Position numbers and translations under genes: made by a program
Notes under the pieces: model-generated
Database searches by the model: none
Told to the model about the DNA's origin: nothing
Seen by the model: the letters and a program-made list of their open reading frames with translations, nothing else
Shown here: positions 47,408 to 60,429 of the stretch, in pieces
How positions within the stretch are numbered: position 1 is the first letter of the stretch
How the letters are laid out: the number at the start of each line of letters is the position of its first letter
Assembly (NCBI GenBank): GCA_030549495.1
Contig: JAUIRK010000105.1
Coordinates: 310,001 to 374,000, forward strand
Reading direction: 5' to 3'
Source: Nectonema munidae
Lineage: Eukaryota > Nematomorpha > Nectonematoida > Nectonematidae
Length of the DNA stretch: 64,000 bases

Positions 47408-47908
47408 TTGAACAGATGATAAAGACAAACTTTATGCTTGAATAGTGAGGATGTGTGTTAATTGTGGATGAATCAAAGGTAATTAATTAATTATATGTGA
47501 AGATTAAAGATTTATTTTCAAGGAAATATATATACATACATTTCAAATTTTTTGATTGACGTGCTCGTATTGTAAAGGATTTCGTAGGTGGTATTAATTA
47601 CGTTGTATTTAGTTCTTTTTTTTTAAACTGCAATAATTATTTATCAAAAGTATAAGTGCTTCAAACTTTGACAAACTTAGCCCCTGTTTTATCCTCGTTG
47701 GAGTTTAGGTGCTAATTTCTAAATAACTTTCCAATTGTTTTGCACCTTCACCACCGTAAAGAATTGGCCACGAACCCAAATTGGCATTGTGATCATTGCG
47801 TTAGGGCCCAATATCAGAAATAACAATAAAAGTTTGCAAACTCGCAATATATCAAAAGCTAAGATGTGTTATAGAAATAATCATCAAAAAACGTTATATA
47901 AGTGAAGC

Positions 47909-48328
47909 GTGAATTTCACAAATTCGGACCCCTTATCGTGCAATGCTTTTGCAGTCAAAAAATTACAATTGGCAAATCTGTTTAAACCATATGGCTCGAA
48001 AAGAATAAATGAACGACGACGATCTTTAATGAAAATTTCAATCCTGCCAAGGACATACTCTCTGAATAAATTGAATATGATTACTATGTTACCATCGACA
48101 GCAACAATTACCACATGTGCTGCCTTTTTCACGATGGAGTGTGGATTAAGAAGGCATTTAGCAATATTGCCTTTCTATCAATCAAAACCAAATGCAAACG
48201 AACCATTAATCATCACCATCTTATCACGATTAATGAGGAGCATTATTCTAAGAGTTGGGGACACAATCTTAGACTTGCAGACGCTTTTAGTTCGTCACCT
48301 TGAAATATGTTGTCATAATATAAACTAG
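47909..48328. other. Unassigned open frames, possible old coding remnant
   Basis: Overlapping open frames on both strands, with less AT-rich composition than the surroundings. One plus frame reads VTIDSNNYHMCCLFHDGVW, KKAFSNIAFLSIKTKCKR and NEEHYSKSWGHNLRLADAF, which looks protein-like, but I recognise no family. It may be a decayed transposase part or an exon. It ends just before a hAT-like end at 48326. Confidence 0.2.
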
Positions 48329-48380
48329 TGGTTCTTAACCTCGGGCCGTGGACCTGTAAAAGTTTCAATGAGAAGTACCA
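48326..48380. mobile_element. hAT/Charlie-like terminal sequence
   Basis: TAGTGGTTCTTAACCTCGGG followed by CCGTGGACCTG, the CAGTGGTTCTCAACC-type hAT start. The other end was not found. Confidence 0.5.
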
Positions 48381-49192
48381 GATAAGTTTTTTTTTTAATA
48401 TTCCAGTTTTCATTTTTAGTAAGTAAAGAGGTTTGTGTAACAAGTTAGTCGGTCACCGTTCCTTACAACTTTGTTTCAAAATTTTAGTAGTAAATTGCAA
48501 AGCTAGTCCATCTAAAATAAAAGTTTTTGATTACTGTGAGTTATTCTGCATGCTTTTTAAAACTCCTTTTTAGTTTAACTTCACAAAACCTTCCTTCCTG
48601 TTTGAATTGAAGTTTTAAAAACTTTACCAAAAATACTTCTAAATGCGATGTTTTTTATTTTTACTTTTAGATCGAGCAATAGCTACATAAAGACTTTAAA
48701 TTAGTTTACAAGAATAATTGAAAAGTGTTCACTAGTATACGTATAAAAAGAATTCAAAGCTCGTGAATAAATTCCAATTTTTTGAGATTTCCGCTAATTT
48801 CAGAATTTTAAGTGTTAGCCATTCAGTGCCCAAAATTTTTGGTCGATCGTAGAAGCATTCAAGGTATCCACTGGACTAAACCTTGGGTGCAACATTTATT
48901 TTTTAAGAAAAAAAATCTATAAGAAAAATATAATGTAGCCTGTTAGCGAAATTGTAGGAGGCCAACAAAAAGAGCTTGATTTTGAGATGAAAAAAATGAA
49001 AAGGAAGCATTTCTTTCGATATCTAGAAAATTCGCGTTTATTGAGAATCAGGTTTAGACTTCGACGATGTTTGTTTCAGTGCATGGGAATACAGAAAAGT
49101 ATGTTATAACTTGTTCTAATAAGTAGCTATTAACTATTCAATGCTTTGATTATTATTATCAATGTAAGAATGAAGTTTTTTCCTTGTTTAAG

Positions 49193-52100
49193 ATGCCATT
49201 TGTTCCTCCCGTAGCTCCAAAATGTGAGAAGTGTGGCCAAGCCGTGTACAAAGCGGAAGAGCGTTTGGCTGGACAACACAGTTTCCACAAATTCTGCTTC
49301 AAATGCGGTACAACTTCTTTCTTTAAAAAGCGCCTTCCTTCCAAAACATATTAAAAACTGCTCTTTCCAAAATGCTAATCTTTTCGCTGAAAATAAGCGA
49401 CTTTCTACTTTTTGCTTCCATTGTTTTCTACATATTCGATGCAGAATTCCATGTGGAATGTATTTTACAAGAAGAAAATATTTAGTAGAACTTTAATATT
49501 TAAAAAATGGACTTTTTTGTCACCCTTTTTTATAGGTATATTGAAATATGCCTGGAGCGAGAAATAGGAGCAATATTTTTAACGTTTAAGGCTTCGAAGC
49601 CCTAAGGATAAGAGACTAATTAATTGTTTTTAAAGCGTCTCAAAATTTATCCAGATACAACAAACTCCCAATAACTCGGGCAGATAAGTCCAAATTCACC
49701 TTAACTTTAAGTCAAATCGTGGTCCCAGCCCGAGCTGTTTCTCACACATGCTAGATTCCTTGTTTAAACCTTCTATTTACTTTCGGATTCATTCGACCCA
49801 GACAAGATTTTTAAATAAAAATTCATATCTCAAAAAAATTTTGCGAGCTAGTTATTTGTGATTTTTGTTCTATACTTTGAATTTGATATATTTTAAACAA
49901 ATTTGAAAAACTTTAGTTCATGAATGGGGAAAAAAACTTTGTTACATCAAAATTTCTCGAGTGAATTAGACCCATAACATTGAAAATGTTGAAAACAATG
50001 AATATGTAAACAAACGCTTAATCAAAGTCTAAGTTTGTGCTGGCGTGTGTCTGTAATCTTGAACAATCATTCTTCACTTTTTACTAATACTGTTTATTGA
50101 TTCATTGCTTGTAACAACTGAAAAATAAATTTTCATCGATGGGTTTGTTTTTTGAAACAGGTGTTATCAAGGATAATCACTTCCTCTATGTTTTCATGTT
50201 CATCAATATTCATTTTCCACCATATGTTATTTTTGATACATCATTTGCTTTGTCTTTTGATTTGCTTTTTAGTTAGTTTCAGTTATCACATTCTTTATCA
50301 TCCCATCCCTTACTAATTATCTTATTTATTCACATGGATTTCAGTGAGTCTTTTGAGTACGTATCAGACGAAAATAGTGGTTCAACATTAGAGTCTGAAG
50401 ATCATATATTAGCTGTATCTTCTAACTTATATTTGACTTCTGGTGAAGATTCCTTGAATGAAACCCAAGGTGAAGGTTTCAAATCAAAAATCGAGTGATT
50501 ACTTGGAGTGAAAAGCCTTTTTTCGAAAGAGATAGGATTTGAAGTGCAAGCATGTATACTAAAGGTATACCTGGTCCAATCAAATATGCCATTTCCAGAG
50601 CAAAAGACCTGAAGTCTTCTTTTTTTTTTACAAACTCTATTCTGAAAATTATTTTGCTTCACTCAAACACATATGGAAAGTGTATACAAAGAAGAAGAGT
50701 TAGAAGCATATGTCCAAGGTCTGCTTATTTTAGCAGGTGTATATAAATCATGCTGCGAATCTACCGAAAGTTTATGGGACTCAAATACTGGTAGAGCGAT
50801 ATTTATAGCAACATTGCCTCTAAAACGTTTTCGTGAAATTACTATAGTCATACGTTTCGACAACAAAAACTCTAGAAAAAGTCGTGGAAATTGGCACCGA
50901 TTCGTGACGTTTGGGAAAGCTGGTCTGAAAATTTATCTATAATGTACTACAACGTCGGCCTAATGTCACTGTTGAAGAACAATTGGTAGCATTCAGGGGA
51001 AGATGTCCATTTCGCCAATACATTCCAAGCAAGCCAGCAAAATACGGAATCAAGATTTGGACACTTTGCGATTCACACTCTTTTTATGCCTACAAAATGC
51101 AAATTTACACTGGAAGACAAATTGGATTGCCACCACAAAAAACAAGGCATGCAAGTGCTTTTGAATTTAGCTTTAGATATGACAGGTCAAAATGTTCCCT
51201 GCCATAACTTTTTACTTCATACTCTCTAGCTCAATCGCTTTTGAAAAAAAGAATCACTTTAATTGGAACAATGAGGAAAAACAAGCTTGAGCTACCACTT
51301 GTGATCAAACAAAAATCAAGCAGTGCTTTTTCTTCAATGTTTTTCTTTACAGAAAATACAACCATGGTTTCATACGTTCCCAAAAAATATAAACGCGTTA
51401 TTCTACTGAGTACTTTGGACAAAAATAGTGAAGTCGATAGAAACGATAAAAAACCAACAATGATTCTGGATAAAACAAAGGGTGCTGTAGACACTATGGA
51501 TCAAATGATTTCACGTGTAAAAGAAGAACAAAGAGGTGGCCAATGGTTGTTTTTTCAAATATGATTGATGTTTCCGTTTTTAATGCTTTCGTAATTTGGT
51601 CAGAAGTTGATCCTCAATGGGGTAAAGCATTTTCAAATACAAAAAGGAGGAAATTCATAGAAATTTTGGGTAATGATCGCATCAAACCTTCAATATCAAT
51701 TCCCAAGTTCATGCCAAGATGTGAAAACGCTACTAGAATAGTGAACAAAATACAAGAAAAAAGTTCAGTTTTACGAGTCGAAAAGCAAATCAAAAGAAAA
51801 AGATGCTCGGGTTGTCCCTCAACTTCTGATAATAATAAAACAAGCATCCTATGCCCAAAGTGGCATACATTTTTATGCAAAAAACATGTGATTTATTTGT
51901 GCAAAGGTTGTACATAGTTGTTTTTAAACAATATATATTTTAATAAAATTTCCTTGATTTTTACTCTGTCTTGATAAAAACACCAATGGGTCATACTGGC
52001 CCGAAGTACTTAAATGTTCTTTTTTTTGTGGTAAATAGAAGGGTTAGATACAGTCACATATGTCGAAATTGCGCGTAACTTGAAATAATTCATGTGTTTT

Positions 52101-55100
52101 TGTGGTAGCCCGCATGCTTTGAACTCCAATTATTCCCAATAACAATTTTGAATGGTTTGTGTGAATTGCAGTGCGTCGTGTTAGCAAATATTTCAGATGC
52201 TTTGAATGCCAGACTAATAATGACAAATCAATAGAAGTGTGAATCGTGGATGTGCGTTGTTCATTCATTTGATTGTAGAACATTTACGTCATAAGCGAGG
52301 AAGCGCAATGCGTCGAAACCAGCTTTTCTTTTCCGTGTATGTTCGTATTCGTTCGTTCGTTGTTGCTTTTTTTCTACAAGTATCAAAATCAAAAGCGTTT
52401 CTTTTAAAAAAAATTTGGGAACATCAGACTACGTGACTTCGTTCCAATAACTCGAAATGGGTCCCCGGGGTTTGGACTTATCGCGAGTTTTCCGTACTTC
52501 GTAGCCATTTTACTGCAATAAGACCAGCAAATACTCAAATACCAACTCCTCATGTGAAGTAGAGTTAAGAAAGTTGCATCAACTGAGAGATCCTTTTTTC
52601 CGTTAAAAACGATTTTGTCCACCTGTGCACTTGGCTTTAATTTCGAATTTAGAATGCTTTGCATATTTTTATTTAAAATATATTTCATTCAAATCTGTAA
52701 CTTCTTCCATAAAGGGCAACTTCGAGAAGAAAAACCCGTGCACGCAGGTGAATTCAGCCTCTAAATACTTGATATACTTGAAAATAAGTCTCTCAACCAA
52801 AATCCATTACCCCCAACGTGTCCCTTATGACGGGGATGCGATTGTAAAGTAGGAAAGGTATTGAGTGTATGAAGTTGATGAGTTTTCATTTCATGCACTG
52901 CCAACAGCCTCCTAATTCAGTCGTACTTCGTTTCAAACACTCAGCATTACCAAGTGTGCGTTACTTTAATTCCTTCTTTACAATGCGTGTCGTCCACTTT
53001 ACCTCATTCCTTTTGGTTTGATGTTTGACAGTGCCGTGGGCGGGTTTAGAGTTGGGGCTCGATACGAAATCGCTAGTTAGAATGGGAAATGTATTATATA
53101 GTTCAATCAAGTTTAGTTTCCTTTTTTGAGAGAAGAGTTGTACTTCAGATGCGTAAGTATCCTTCATCTTTTGTATTTCGAATATTCAGAATAACTCATT
53201 CTACAAAATATGTTATGCATTCCTAAAATATCCATTTTATTTCCCTCTGCATTCCTTCATTAAATTTTTTATGTTGAATTTTACAAACTTAAAAGGATTC
53301 TTTTAATCAGGGGCATACATAAGGGAATCTTTTGTTTTTCATCAGAAGGCGTATAAATTTTGCTCAAAATATCAAACTGAACTACAATAAATCATTTTCT
53401 GAATCTAGTGATTAATTTGTAAAGAAGGGGCTTATATTAAATTGAGAAAGAAACAACTCAGCTTTCGGAGAGTGATAAGTATACGATTTTTTACCAAGCT
53501 TTACACTTTCAATTTTTGTGTTAGTGTCCATTTTTGCGCCAACTTTCCATGCAATCTTATTGGCATATTTGTGACATGAATTGTTTGAAAATGTGCAACT
53601 GTTTTCTCCTTTTTGTAGATTTGTGCAACAAGTACTTAGACAGCACAACACTGGGCATTCACGGAAACAAGATCTACTGCAAACAGTGCTACGGCCGAAT
53701 GCACGGTCCCAAAGGCTACGGTTTTGGCGGAGGAGCCGGCACTTTAACAATGGACACCGGAAAACATTTGGGCAATGAGTCTGAAGTATCTATGACGTAA
53801 TATCATTTCGCATTTTGTTCTTTATCCGCGAGTCAAGAAAATGCTTCAGCATCGCACTTTTATTCGACCAAGTGTATTTAAATGAGAAATAAGCGTCTTC
53901 GCTAAATCAAACATTTTATATTTGGGCAAGATAATCTTTGAATGATGTTTGTTCTTTGCTTTCATTGAGCAAGAAGCACTGAAAGAAAGCTTTTGAAAGT
54001 TGGATGGTCGGTCTATGCTGCACACAAAAGAAGACGTTTTGTTTGTAGAGTTCTTGCATTTGGTTGGACCATCTTCTAAAATGTCAACTTTCTTATTTGC
54101 AATCGACTCATTTTCTCCAACAGTTCAAAAGCCTGTCATTACAAGTAGCGAGACATTTCTCGCAAATTTAATTTCACGGTAGCATGAGTTGGAAATATTT
54201 TCAAGAACCTATAAAAAATTCAATAAAATCAACTTTTGTTTTCTGATAGCACTACTTTTAGTTAAAAAAGTTAATGGTCTACTTTTATGAAGTTTGTGTA
54301 AAACCCTTTCACACTATTATGTCAACAAGGGTCAGCCTTTAGTAAAAGTCCATTTTTGTAAGAAGTAAAAAGATAACAAAGACCAAGTTTTTAACACTTT
54401 TGAAATAGCGCTTTCAAATTAACGAGATGAATGAATCAACAAAAAAGTAGCTTATTTCGTTTCTGTATCCATTTGAGTAGAACGTTTTTATTGGTAAAAA
54501 TTCAATTACTTCGGGTAAAGTGAAAAAGATTGGGAAAAACGTAAAGAAGATATTAAGAATTTCGTTTTAAAGACCTCCTTGTAAGAAGTTTTCTTTGCAT
54601 TATGCTAAATCGGGAAGAAAAACCATAGTTAAAAGTTGACTCTTCGAGTTTTACTATGAAAGATGTTTTGATTTAAACAGGAATATCAAATGATTGTAAA
54701 GATCTTATCTTTCTTGGAGCTTCCTTATTTGTTTTTTATATAACTATATTCTAATACATCAACACTTTATCAACTTTTAAAGCAAAACATTTCATTTCTT
54801 CCTTTTCGATTTTGAATCAGTCTTCATATTTTAATTTTAAGTTCCTCCTTTCCAGTAACGTTTCGTGCTGTAGCCTTCGGTGTGGATTTTAACTTACCAG
54901 CTCATAAAATTGACGTTAATTTTCGTCTTTAAAGCGAACTAATATTAAATATAATTAAACGGTTATGATTATGCAGGCAAAGTATGCTTTGAATACTTTT
55001 AGAATATATTTGTAATCATCGCCTTTCTTTCCCTGGTTTTCAAACGTTTTGTTTTAAGTGAAATAAATGAAAATCTTGAATATGCGCTCCTTTGAATAGA

Positions 55101-55748
55101 ATATTTCAAATTGTCCAATTTTGAGCATTAAAAGAAATAACAGATAAAAATGTTATCGGAATGTGTTTCACAACTCAGCTTTGACCTTAAGAGTGAAAGA
55201 TGTAATTTAGGCAATTTCGAATAAATTTTTGAAAATAACGAATTTTTTGGAGAACATATGGCGTTTCAGTTCAAATTTGCGTACTAAGAAAAATATTTAG
55301 GATATAAAATAATCTAAAAATTGTGTTGTTTTTCTAATTTTATTAAGTAAAATACTTGTTTATGATTCCTATTTTTATCTTTCTCAAAAACAAAAAAAAC
55401 TTTTTTTGTTAAATTGATTCAAAAGCAAAATGAATGTAGAAAGAAGAAAAGTGAGGTGAGAAAGGAGGAATTTAAAATAAATATACTTAGGGCTGTTTGT
55501 TGTTGATTTTATGTGAAAATTTTGTTTTAGCCGAATTTTTCTTTCGCCCATTCTTGCACCTGGAGTTTTACTGTGCTTATTCATTTCGAATTTATAAATC
55601 ATAGATAGAATGAACAAAAATGATTCATACTTTTTACTGTTCCAATTCAAGATTTATTCTTGTTTGTTCTTTTAGAAATAGACCAACAGATTACGTTCCT
55701 CCCGGCCTAAGAATGAACCGAAACACGACTGAAGATCCGCAGCCGTGA
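49193..55748 (+). CDS. Muscle LIM protein, single LIM domain, three exons
   Basis: A CRP/Mlp60A-type adaptor of muscle Z-discs, actin and nuclei. Exons: 49193-49307, 53619-53796 and 55676-55748, phases 1 and 2, with donors GTACAA and GTAATA and acceptors TTTTTGTAG and TTCTTTTAG. The product is 121 residues. The LIM domain is complete: Cys11, Cys14, His32, Cys35, Cys38, Cys41, Cys59, Cys62, with exact 17-residue spacings. The hallmark MPF start and the glycine-rich GPKGYGFGGGAGTLTMDTG linker are present. The short last exon (RPTDYVPPGLRMNRN) is not a tail I know from CRP/MLP proteins. AATAAA lies at 55835-55840. An AG directly precedes the ATG, so an upstream leader exon is likely. Intron 1 holds a piggyBac copy in the same orientation. 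Confidence 0.9.
50334..52013 (+). mobile_element. piggyBac transposon, nearly full length, few breaks
   Basis: Starts at the ATG at 50334 with an acidic N-terminus (MDFSESFEYVSDENSGST). Landmarks in order are YVQGLLILAGVYKS, ATLPLKRFREITIVIRFD, VEEQLVAFRGRCPFRQYIPS with KPAKYGIKIWTLCD, and a GQNVxC..FFTSYSLA-type stretch. KKRITLIGTMRKNKLELP, NTTMVSYVPKKYKRVILLS and TKGAVDTMDQMISRVKEEQR follow, and the C-terminal zinc finger ends ILCPKWHTFLCKKHVIYLC at 51917. About four to five frame breaks are seen. The codons otherwise remain clean, so this is the youngest piggyBac here. A candidate right end before TTAA at 52010-52013 reads, inverted, GTACTTCGGGCCAGTATGAC; the left partner was not found. 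It lies in LIM intron 1. Confidence 0.88.
52425..52515. mobile_element. Tigger/pogo-like terminal fragment
   Basis: GACTTCGTTCCAATAACTCG, then GGGTCCCCGGGGTTTGGACT and TATCGCGAGTTTTCCGTACT. The paired CTCGAA/ACTTATCG stretches around a CCCCGGGG centre resemble pogo/Tigger ends. Weak, single-ended. Confidence 0.35.
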
Positions 55749-55840
55749 AGACGTGTCCGAAGCGGCAAAGGCCATTTACTTTAACAATAGCTCTTAAAAC
55801 CTTCTTCATCTAGTTGCCTGCTGCATTTTAAAATAATAAA

Positions 55841-57000
55841 CTATACATTCTTTCGTCCTTACCAATGTGTCCCCATCTGGCCTGTTCTTCTTTTGGACAA
55901 CATTTTCTCTGGAATGGATCACACGCACCAGGCTTCATTTTCTCTCATTTATTTTAATTTTATCAGTATATGTACACAATAAACAAATGATATACGTTTG
56001 AACGAGTTTCTAGCAGAACTTTGAGTTGGGGACAAAATGGGTTATTAACCCGTTATCCACCAGAATAATAATATAATCAGACGATATCTAATGTAAAGCA
56101 GAAGATTTGTATTAAAGAGCTTATTTTAGAGATTTTATTTTTGCTCCATCAATAATTAAAATTTTATCTCTTTTTTATCATTAAAGGACTTGCTTGGCTC
56201 GTGAGTAGTCTTTTATATTATTAGAATTTTGGGTGAGGACCAAAATGAATTCTCAAAACTATAAAATGGGAACCAAATTCAACAAATGCTTTCGTCATAA
56301 ACACTAGAAATATGTCTGTAAGACCAGATGGTCCAAAAAACAAAGCTATGAGCAAAATTAGTGTTTAAGAAGATTTTCTTTATTTTTTATATGAATTAAT
56401 ACTTATTTTAAAGTTATAAATACTTGACTGCCATTCATGATTTTAGGATAATTAACAAAATCACTTTAAAACACCAAATCAAATCAATAATAACTTTATT
56501 GTAATTTAAATAATATTCACAAATCTCAAATTTTATTTATTATATATAACACATGTTTAGCTAATAAAGTTTTTTGGAGAAAGAACACATTTTTTTTAGA
56601 ATTTCAAAACAAATAAGTTAAATAGAAAGGGTGGTTGCATCAACGCTACCTTTTGAGAGAGAGAGAGAGAAGTGAGAATGTTTTGCTTCTTTTTTCACTA
56701 ATCTTAGTAGCAAAGCCAAATCGAATATAGAAAGGTGGAGAATATTTAATTAACTTCAAGCCAAAAATGTTTTTAATTTTATTTTTTTAAAAAGCTTGGT
56801 GACTTTGATTGACATTTTTGAATTCTTATTTGAGCTCATCACGCAAAAATTTTTCAACCAATTTCTCCACTTCTCAATATTTTGATAAAAAATTCGCCTA
56901 AATTTTTTTGATTAGTAGATTTTGATTATTGATTATTCGCCAAAATTATGTTATCAAATTCTAGTCTTTGAAATAAATCAATTCAACTTTATCTATTAGA
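55841..57000. other. No gene seen
   Basis: AT-rich DNA downstream of the LIM gene with a short (GA)n run near 56657-56672. No coding region was recognised. Confidence 0.45.
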
Positions 57001-57002
57001 TT

Positions 57003-57075
57003 ATAGTGGTTCTCAACTGGGGTCCAAATCGACCAGGGGTCCCATAAAATATACATAGGGGTCCACAATGAGAAA
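57003..57075. mobile_element. hAT/Charlie-like terminal sequence
   Basis: TAGTGGTTCTCAACTGGGGT followed by repeated GGGGTCC blocks, the hallmark of Charlie-type hAT ends. It could be the 3' end of the minus-strand hAT relic at 58390-59766, but I could not find the matching other end. Confidence 0.5.
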
Positions 57076-58389
57076 ATAAAAATGTCGTTATAGTGATAGA
57101 TGCAATTCCACTTAGAAAGGTTTTTATTACTGAAAAATACAGTAATGTGTATCAATGATTATTCCTAAGCTTTATTTCTCTGTAAACACTATTATTAGCG
57201 CGAACAAAAATTGACCTAATAACTACAAAATTATTGACTTTATGTAAAAAAAAATATTGACTTTTTCAGAAACTTTTTCTGAATTGTAAAAAAAACTATA
57301 TAGCGGTTTTAAACAAAATTGCAGAAGAAAAAAATCCCGGGATTCTATAACTTCAAATTTCTAACTATGGGGCGTCTTTTTTTCTGACATGCTTGTTTTA
57401 CTCAAAAAAGCGCTTGACTGCATTTACAAGTTACAGAAACCTCAAATTTAAACTCTTGTTAATGCGACATTTTCATGCTAACCTAAATTTATAAATCCGG
57501 TAAGCAAAATGTGAGTCAAAATATAATATAAAAATAAATATAAATGGCTTCATTCAGCAAGATAAAGTACCGAAGTGTAATTGTCGATCTGAAAGAAAAA
57601 TTTGTGAGAATGGAACCAAAAACAATAAGACAAATTTAAAGTTGTCCTGTTTCTTTACAATCGTTAAATCTAAACGACTGGCAAAATAAAAGATTCTCAA
57701 AAAGTTAACACAATTCATACAGTACAATTAAGGAACAAGCTAAGGAAGCCTGAAATTTTTGAAGAAATTCTATAAATGTCAATAGAAAAGACAGGTAGAT
57801 CATCAATGTTTGAAGTAAGCATAAGAAGCCATCTCCGGTCCTATCATAATAAAGGCAAAAGAGGCCTAAAACTGGTACGTCCTCTGTGATATCACTTGCA
57901 CGCAAAATAAAATAAAGACTCCCAAAAAAATGATAATCAAAATCATATGAAATAGCAGGCGTAAAAGCCCTGGTCATCCTCTGAGCCATACTGATTAGCC
58001 CTAACAACTCTAAAATCTCTTCTTACTCGCCATTGATTCGGACAATGAAGACATCTACAAATTTCTTTTAAAGTTGCACCAAAAGTTTGGAAGAAGTAAC
58101 CGGCTCAAAACAAAGTATATGTACAAAAATATATTTTTTGTTTTTCTTTCTTGTGATTTTTAACAAATAAAATGTTCATACTAAAAATCTACAGCTTAAA
58201 AGCACAACAGAGATTTTCGAAATTTTTTAAATCATATAAACGCAATTTTTTTTTAAAGATAAAGATAGACAACGTTAGTAAAATAAGTGACATTATAAGT
58301 GAAAAAGTTCAATAAAAAATGTTAGCTTTATTATACAGAAGAATTAAAATATACAGGAAAATAATTAAAAAATATTAGAAGATGAAAAG

Positions 58390-59766
58390 TTTCTATCTTT
58401 TGCTAGAAGTTTTTTTTAGCATAGAAAAAGACCTCTCTGCTGAACAAGTTGTAGCTTGGCATTTCTGCATAAATACTAGGAGATATATCTTGCTTTTCCA
58501 GTTCTATAATATCTTTAATGTTGTTTTCAAATCTTTTGTTCAAATAGTTTTTGATTCTACAATCATCTTGATAGAATAAAAAAGTTTTAGGCATTTTTAA
58601 TGCTAAAATTAGTCAATTCAATTTTTTCAACAAGCTGCGCCAACTGGATATAGTTTTGTTTTATGTTAGTCAGCTGTTCATGTAACTTTGAACAACTGAC
58701 GCTCTCTTTTGCTTTTTTAACCAAAACTCCATTTTTGCTTTCAAAATTATTCACGATTTCTTTTACTTTTGGTACGTGATCGCAGTAGTAAGAAGCAGCA
58801 TTCAACCAGCTGGTCCACCTTGTAACAATTGGAGCTGGAGGGTTTCCAATACTTTCAAAAGCAAATTTTCTTTTCTTATTTTTAACAGTGAGGGGATTGG
58901 TTGAAGCAATCAAGTCATCAACTTCTTTGAAATAAAACTTTATTTTCATTGCACAATTGTGCAATAAGTGAGCAAAACACGTTACATGAAATAAATTGAT
59001 TTTAATATTTTTCCGCCAGCTACGTTATATTTTGCTGCAGCCGTCAGTAACAACAAAAATTTACTTTTTTCTACTTCACTTTTTTAAAGTGTCATCTACC
59101 AGCAAAACTAAACTTTTCGATGTCAAATGATTTTCAATTATTTTCTACTTGCAATATCAATAAGATATGTTTTCTCAGGCGCATCAGTTGAACCAATTAA
59201 AATATTAATAAACATTTTTTCTTGAATTTCACTTTCATCAATCATCAAAAAAATATTTTTACCCATAATTTTATTTCTGATGTTTTCTAGCATATCTTCA
59301 GCAAGATCTTTACTAGAAGAAACAGGTGGTAATATGTATCCGAAACTGGTAAAAAAAAATTGATTGATGGATGAGCTAGTTTGTGTAGAAAAAAAAAAAA
59401 TTTTTTAAATTAATTTTAAAAAAAAAAATAAAAATTTTATTTTTAAAATTAGAGTTATTTAATAAAGGATAAAAAATTGGGGAATGGGGGTATGTTTGCT
59501 TCGACAAAAGTTTTGACTAAGTTTTTTGAAAATGTTTTATTAGTAGGCTCCAAGTAAGTGGAAATAGCTCTTTGACTTACTTGGTCAACTAAGCTGATGT
59601 TTTTTTCCTTTTCTATGATGTTCAACAAAAAAGTTTTTTCATGCTTAACAACTACATTGCATAGTTTACAGAGTAACTTTCTTTCAGAAGAAAAGGTAAA
59701 TTCTTTAGGATATTTTTGAATAATTAAGTTTATTTTAGTAAATTTTCTCGAAGCAGTTTTTGGCAT
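58390..59766 (-). mobile_element. hAT transposase relic
   Basis: A minus-strand hAT copy, heavily decayed. The N-terminus at 59766 reads MPKTASRKFTKINLI with a BED-like CKLCNVVVKHEK. VKTFVEANIPPFP follows. Then, after frame changes, come MGKNIFLMIDESEI with the first catalytic region, STDAPEKTYLIDI, FESIGNPPAPIVTRWTSWL with NAASYYCDHVPKVKEIV, and near the end QDISPSIYAEMPSYNLFSRE. This order fits a hAT group common in invertebrates. It differs from the hAT copies at 9.2, 39.5 and 63.1 kb. Confidence 0.8.
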
Positions 59767-60429
59767 TGAGATTTTTACTTAAATAAGGACACGAACAATT
59801 AAAAAACTTTAAAAAAAGGTTTGAAAAATTATTGACAAAAAAAAATTATTGACTTTAAAAGAAAATATAATTTACTTTATCGACTTAAAAAATTTTCTTT
59901 TGTATTAGAAAAACATTTAATCATCAAAAATATTTGTTTTCAACAACTTTGAAGACTTAAAAAAATTGACTATTCCCCCTAGCTCTTATTCATCCTCGAT
60001 CGTTCAGTGACAAGCGCAAGCAAACGAAGGTTCATTTATCAACAAAGAACGAGATCAACTTTATTTTCTAAAAAAGTTAAATTTAAATAAAATAGGGTCT
60101 CTGAATCTTTTTCATATTAACCCTATTAGTAATGGGGGCGTAAACGCCCCCCCCCTTCACTAAAAAATTAATTGTAGAAAATTGGTTGAATCATATCATT
60201 TCAAATTTTGTGACTAAAATCGCTAGCTGCATCTTTTGAAACCATTTTCATGGTAGTTGAATGACCCTTTCATGTGCAAAACTGTCAATCAAAAATTAAA
60301 AATTTTCAGCAAAATGTTGACATTATCTGTACTTAACTTTATAACTTAGGATCTATATTATATAATACCTTGAAAATTTATAATTATATACAGTTTGGAA
60401 CGCATAACACTTTATATATTTATTTCCAT

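Noticed and set aside
57705-58007. 100-codon minus-strand frame
   Set aside because: No recognisable domain, hydrophobic AT-driven composition, and surrounded by hAT end-like sequence.
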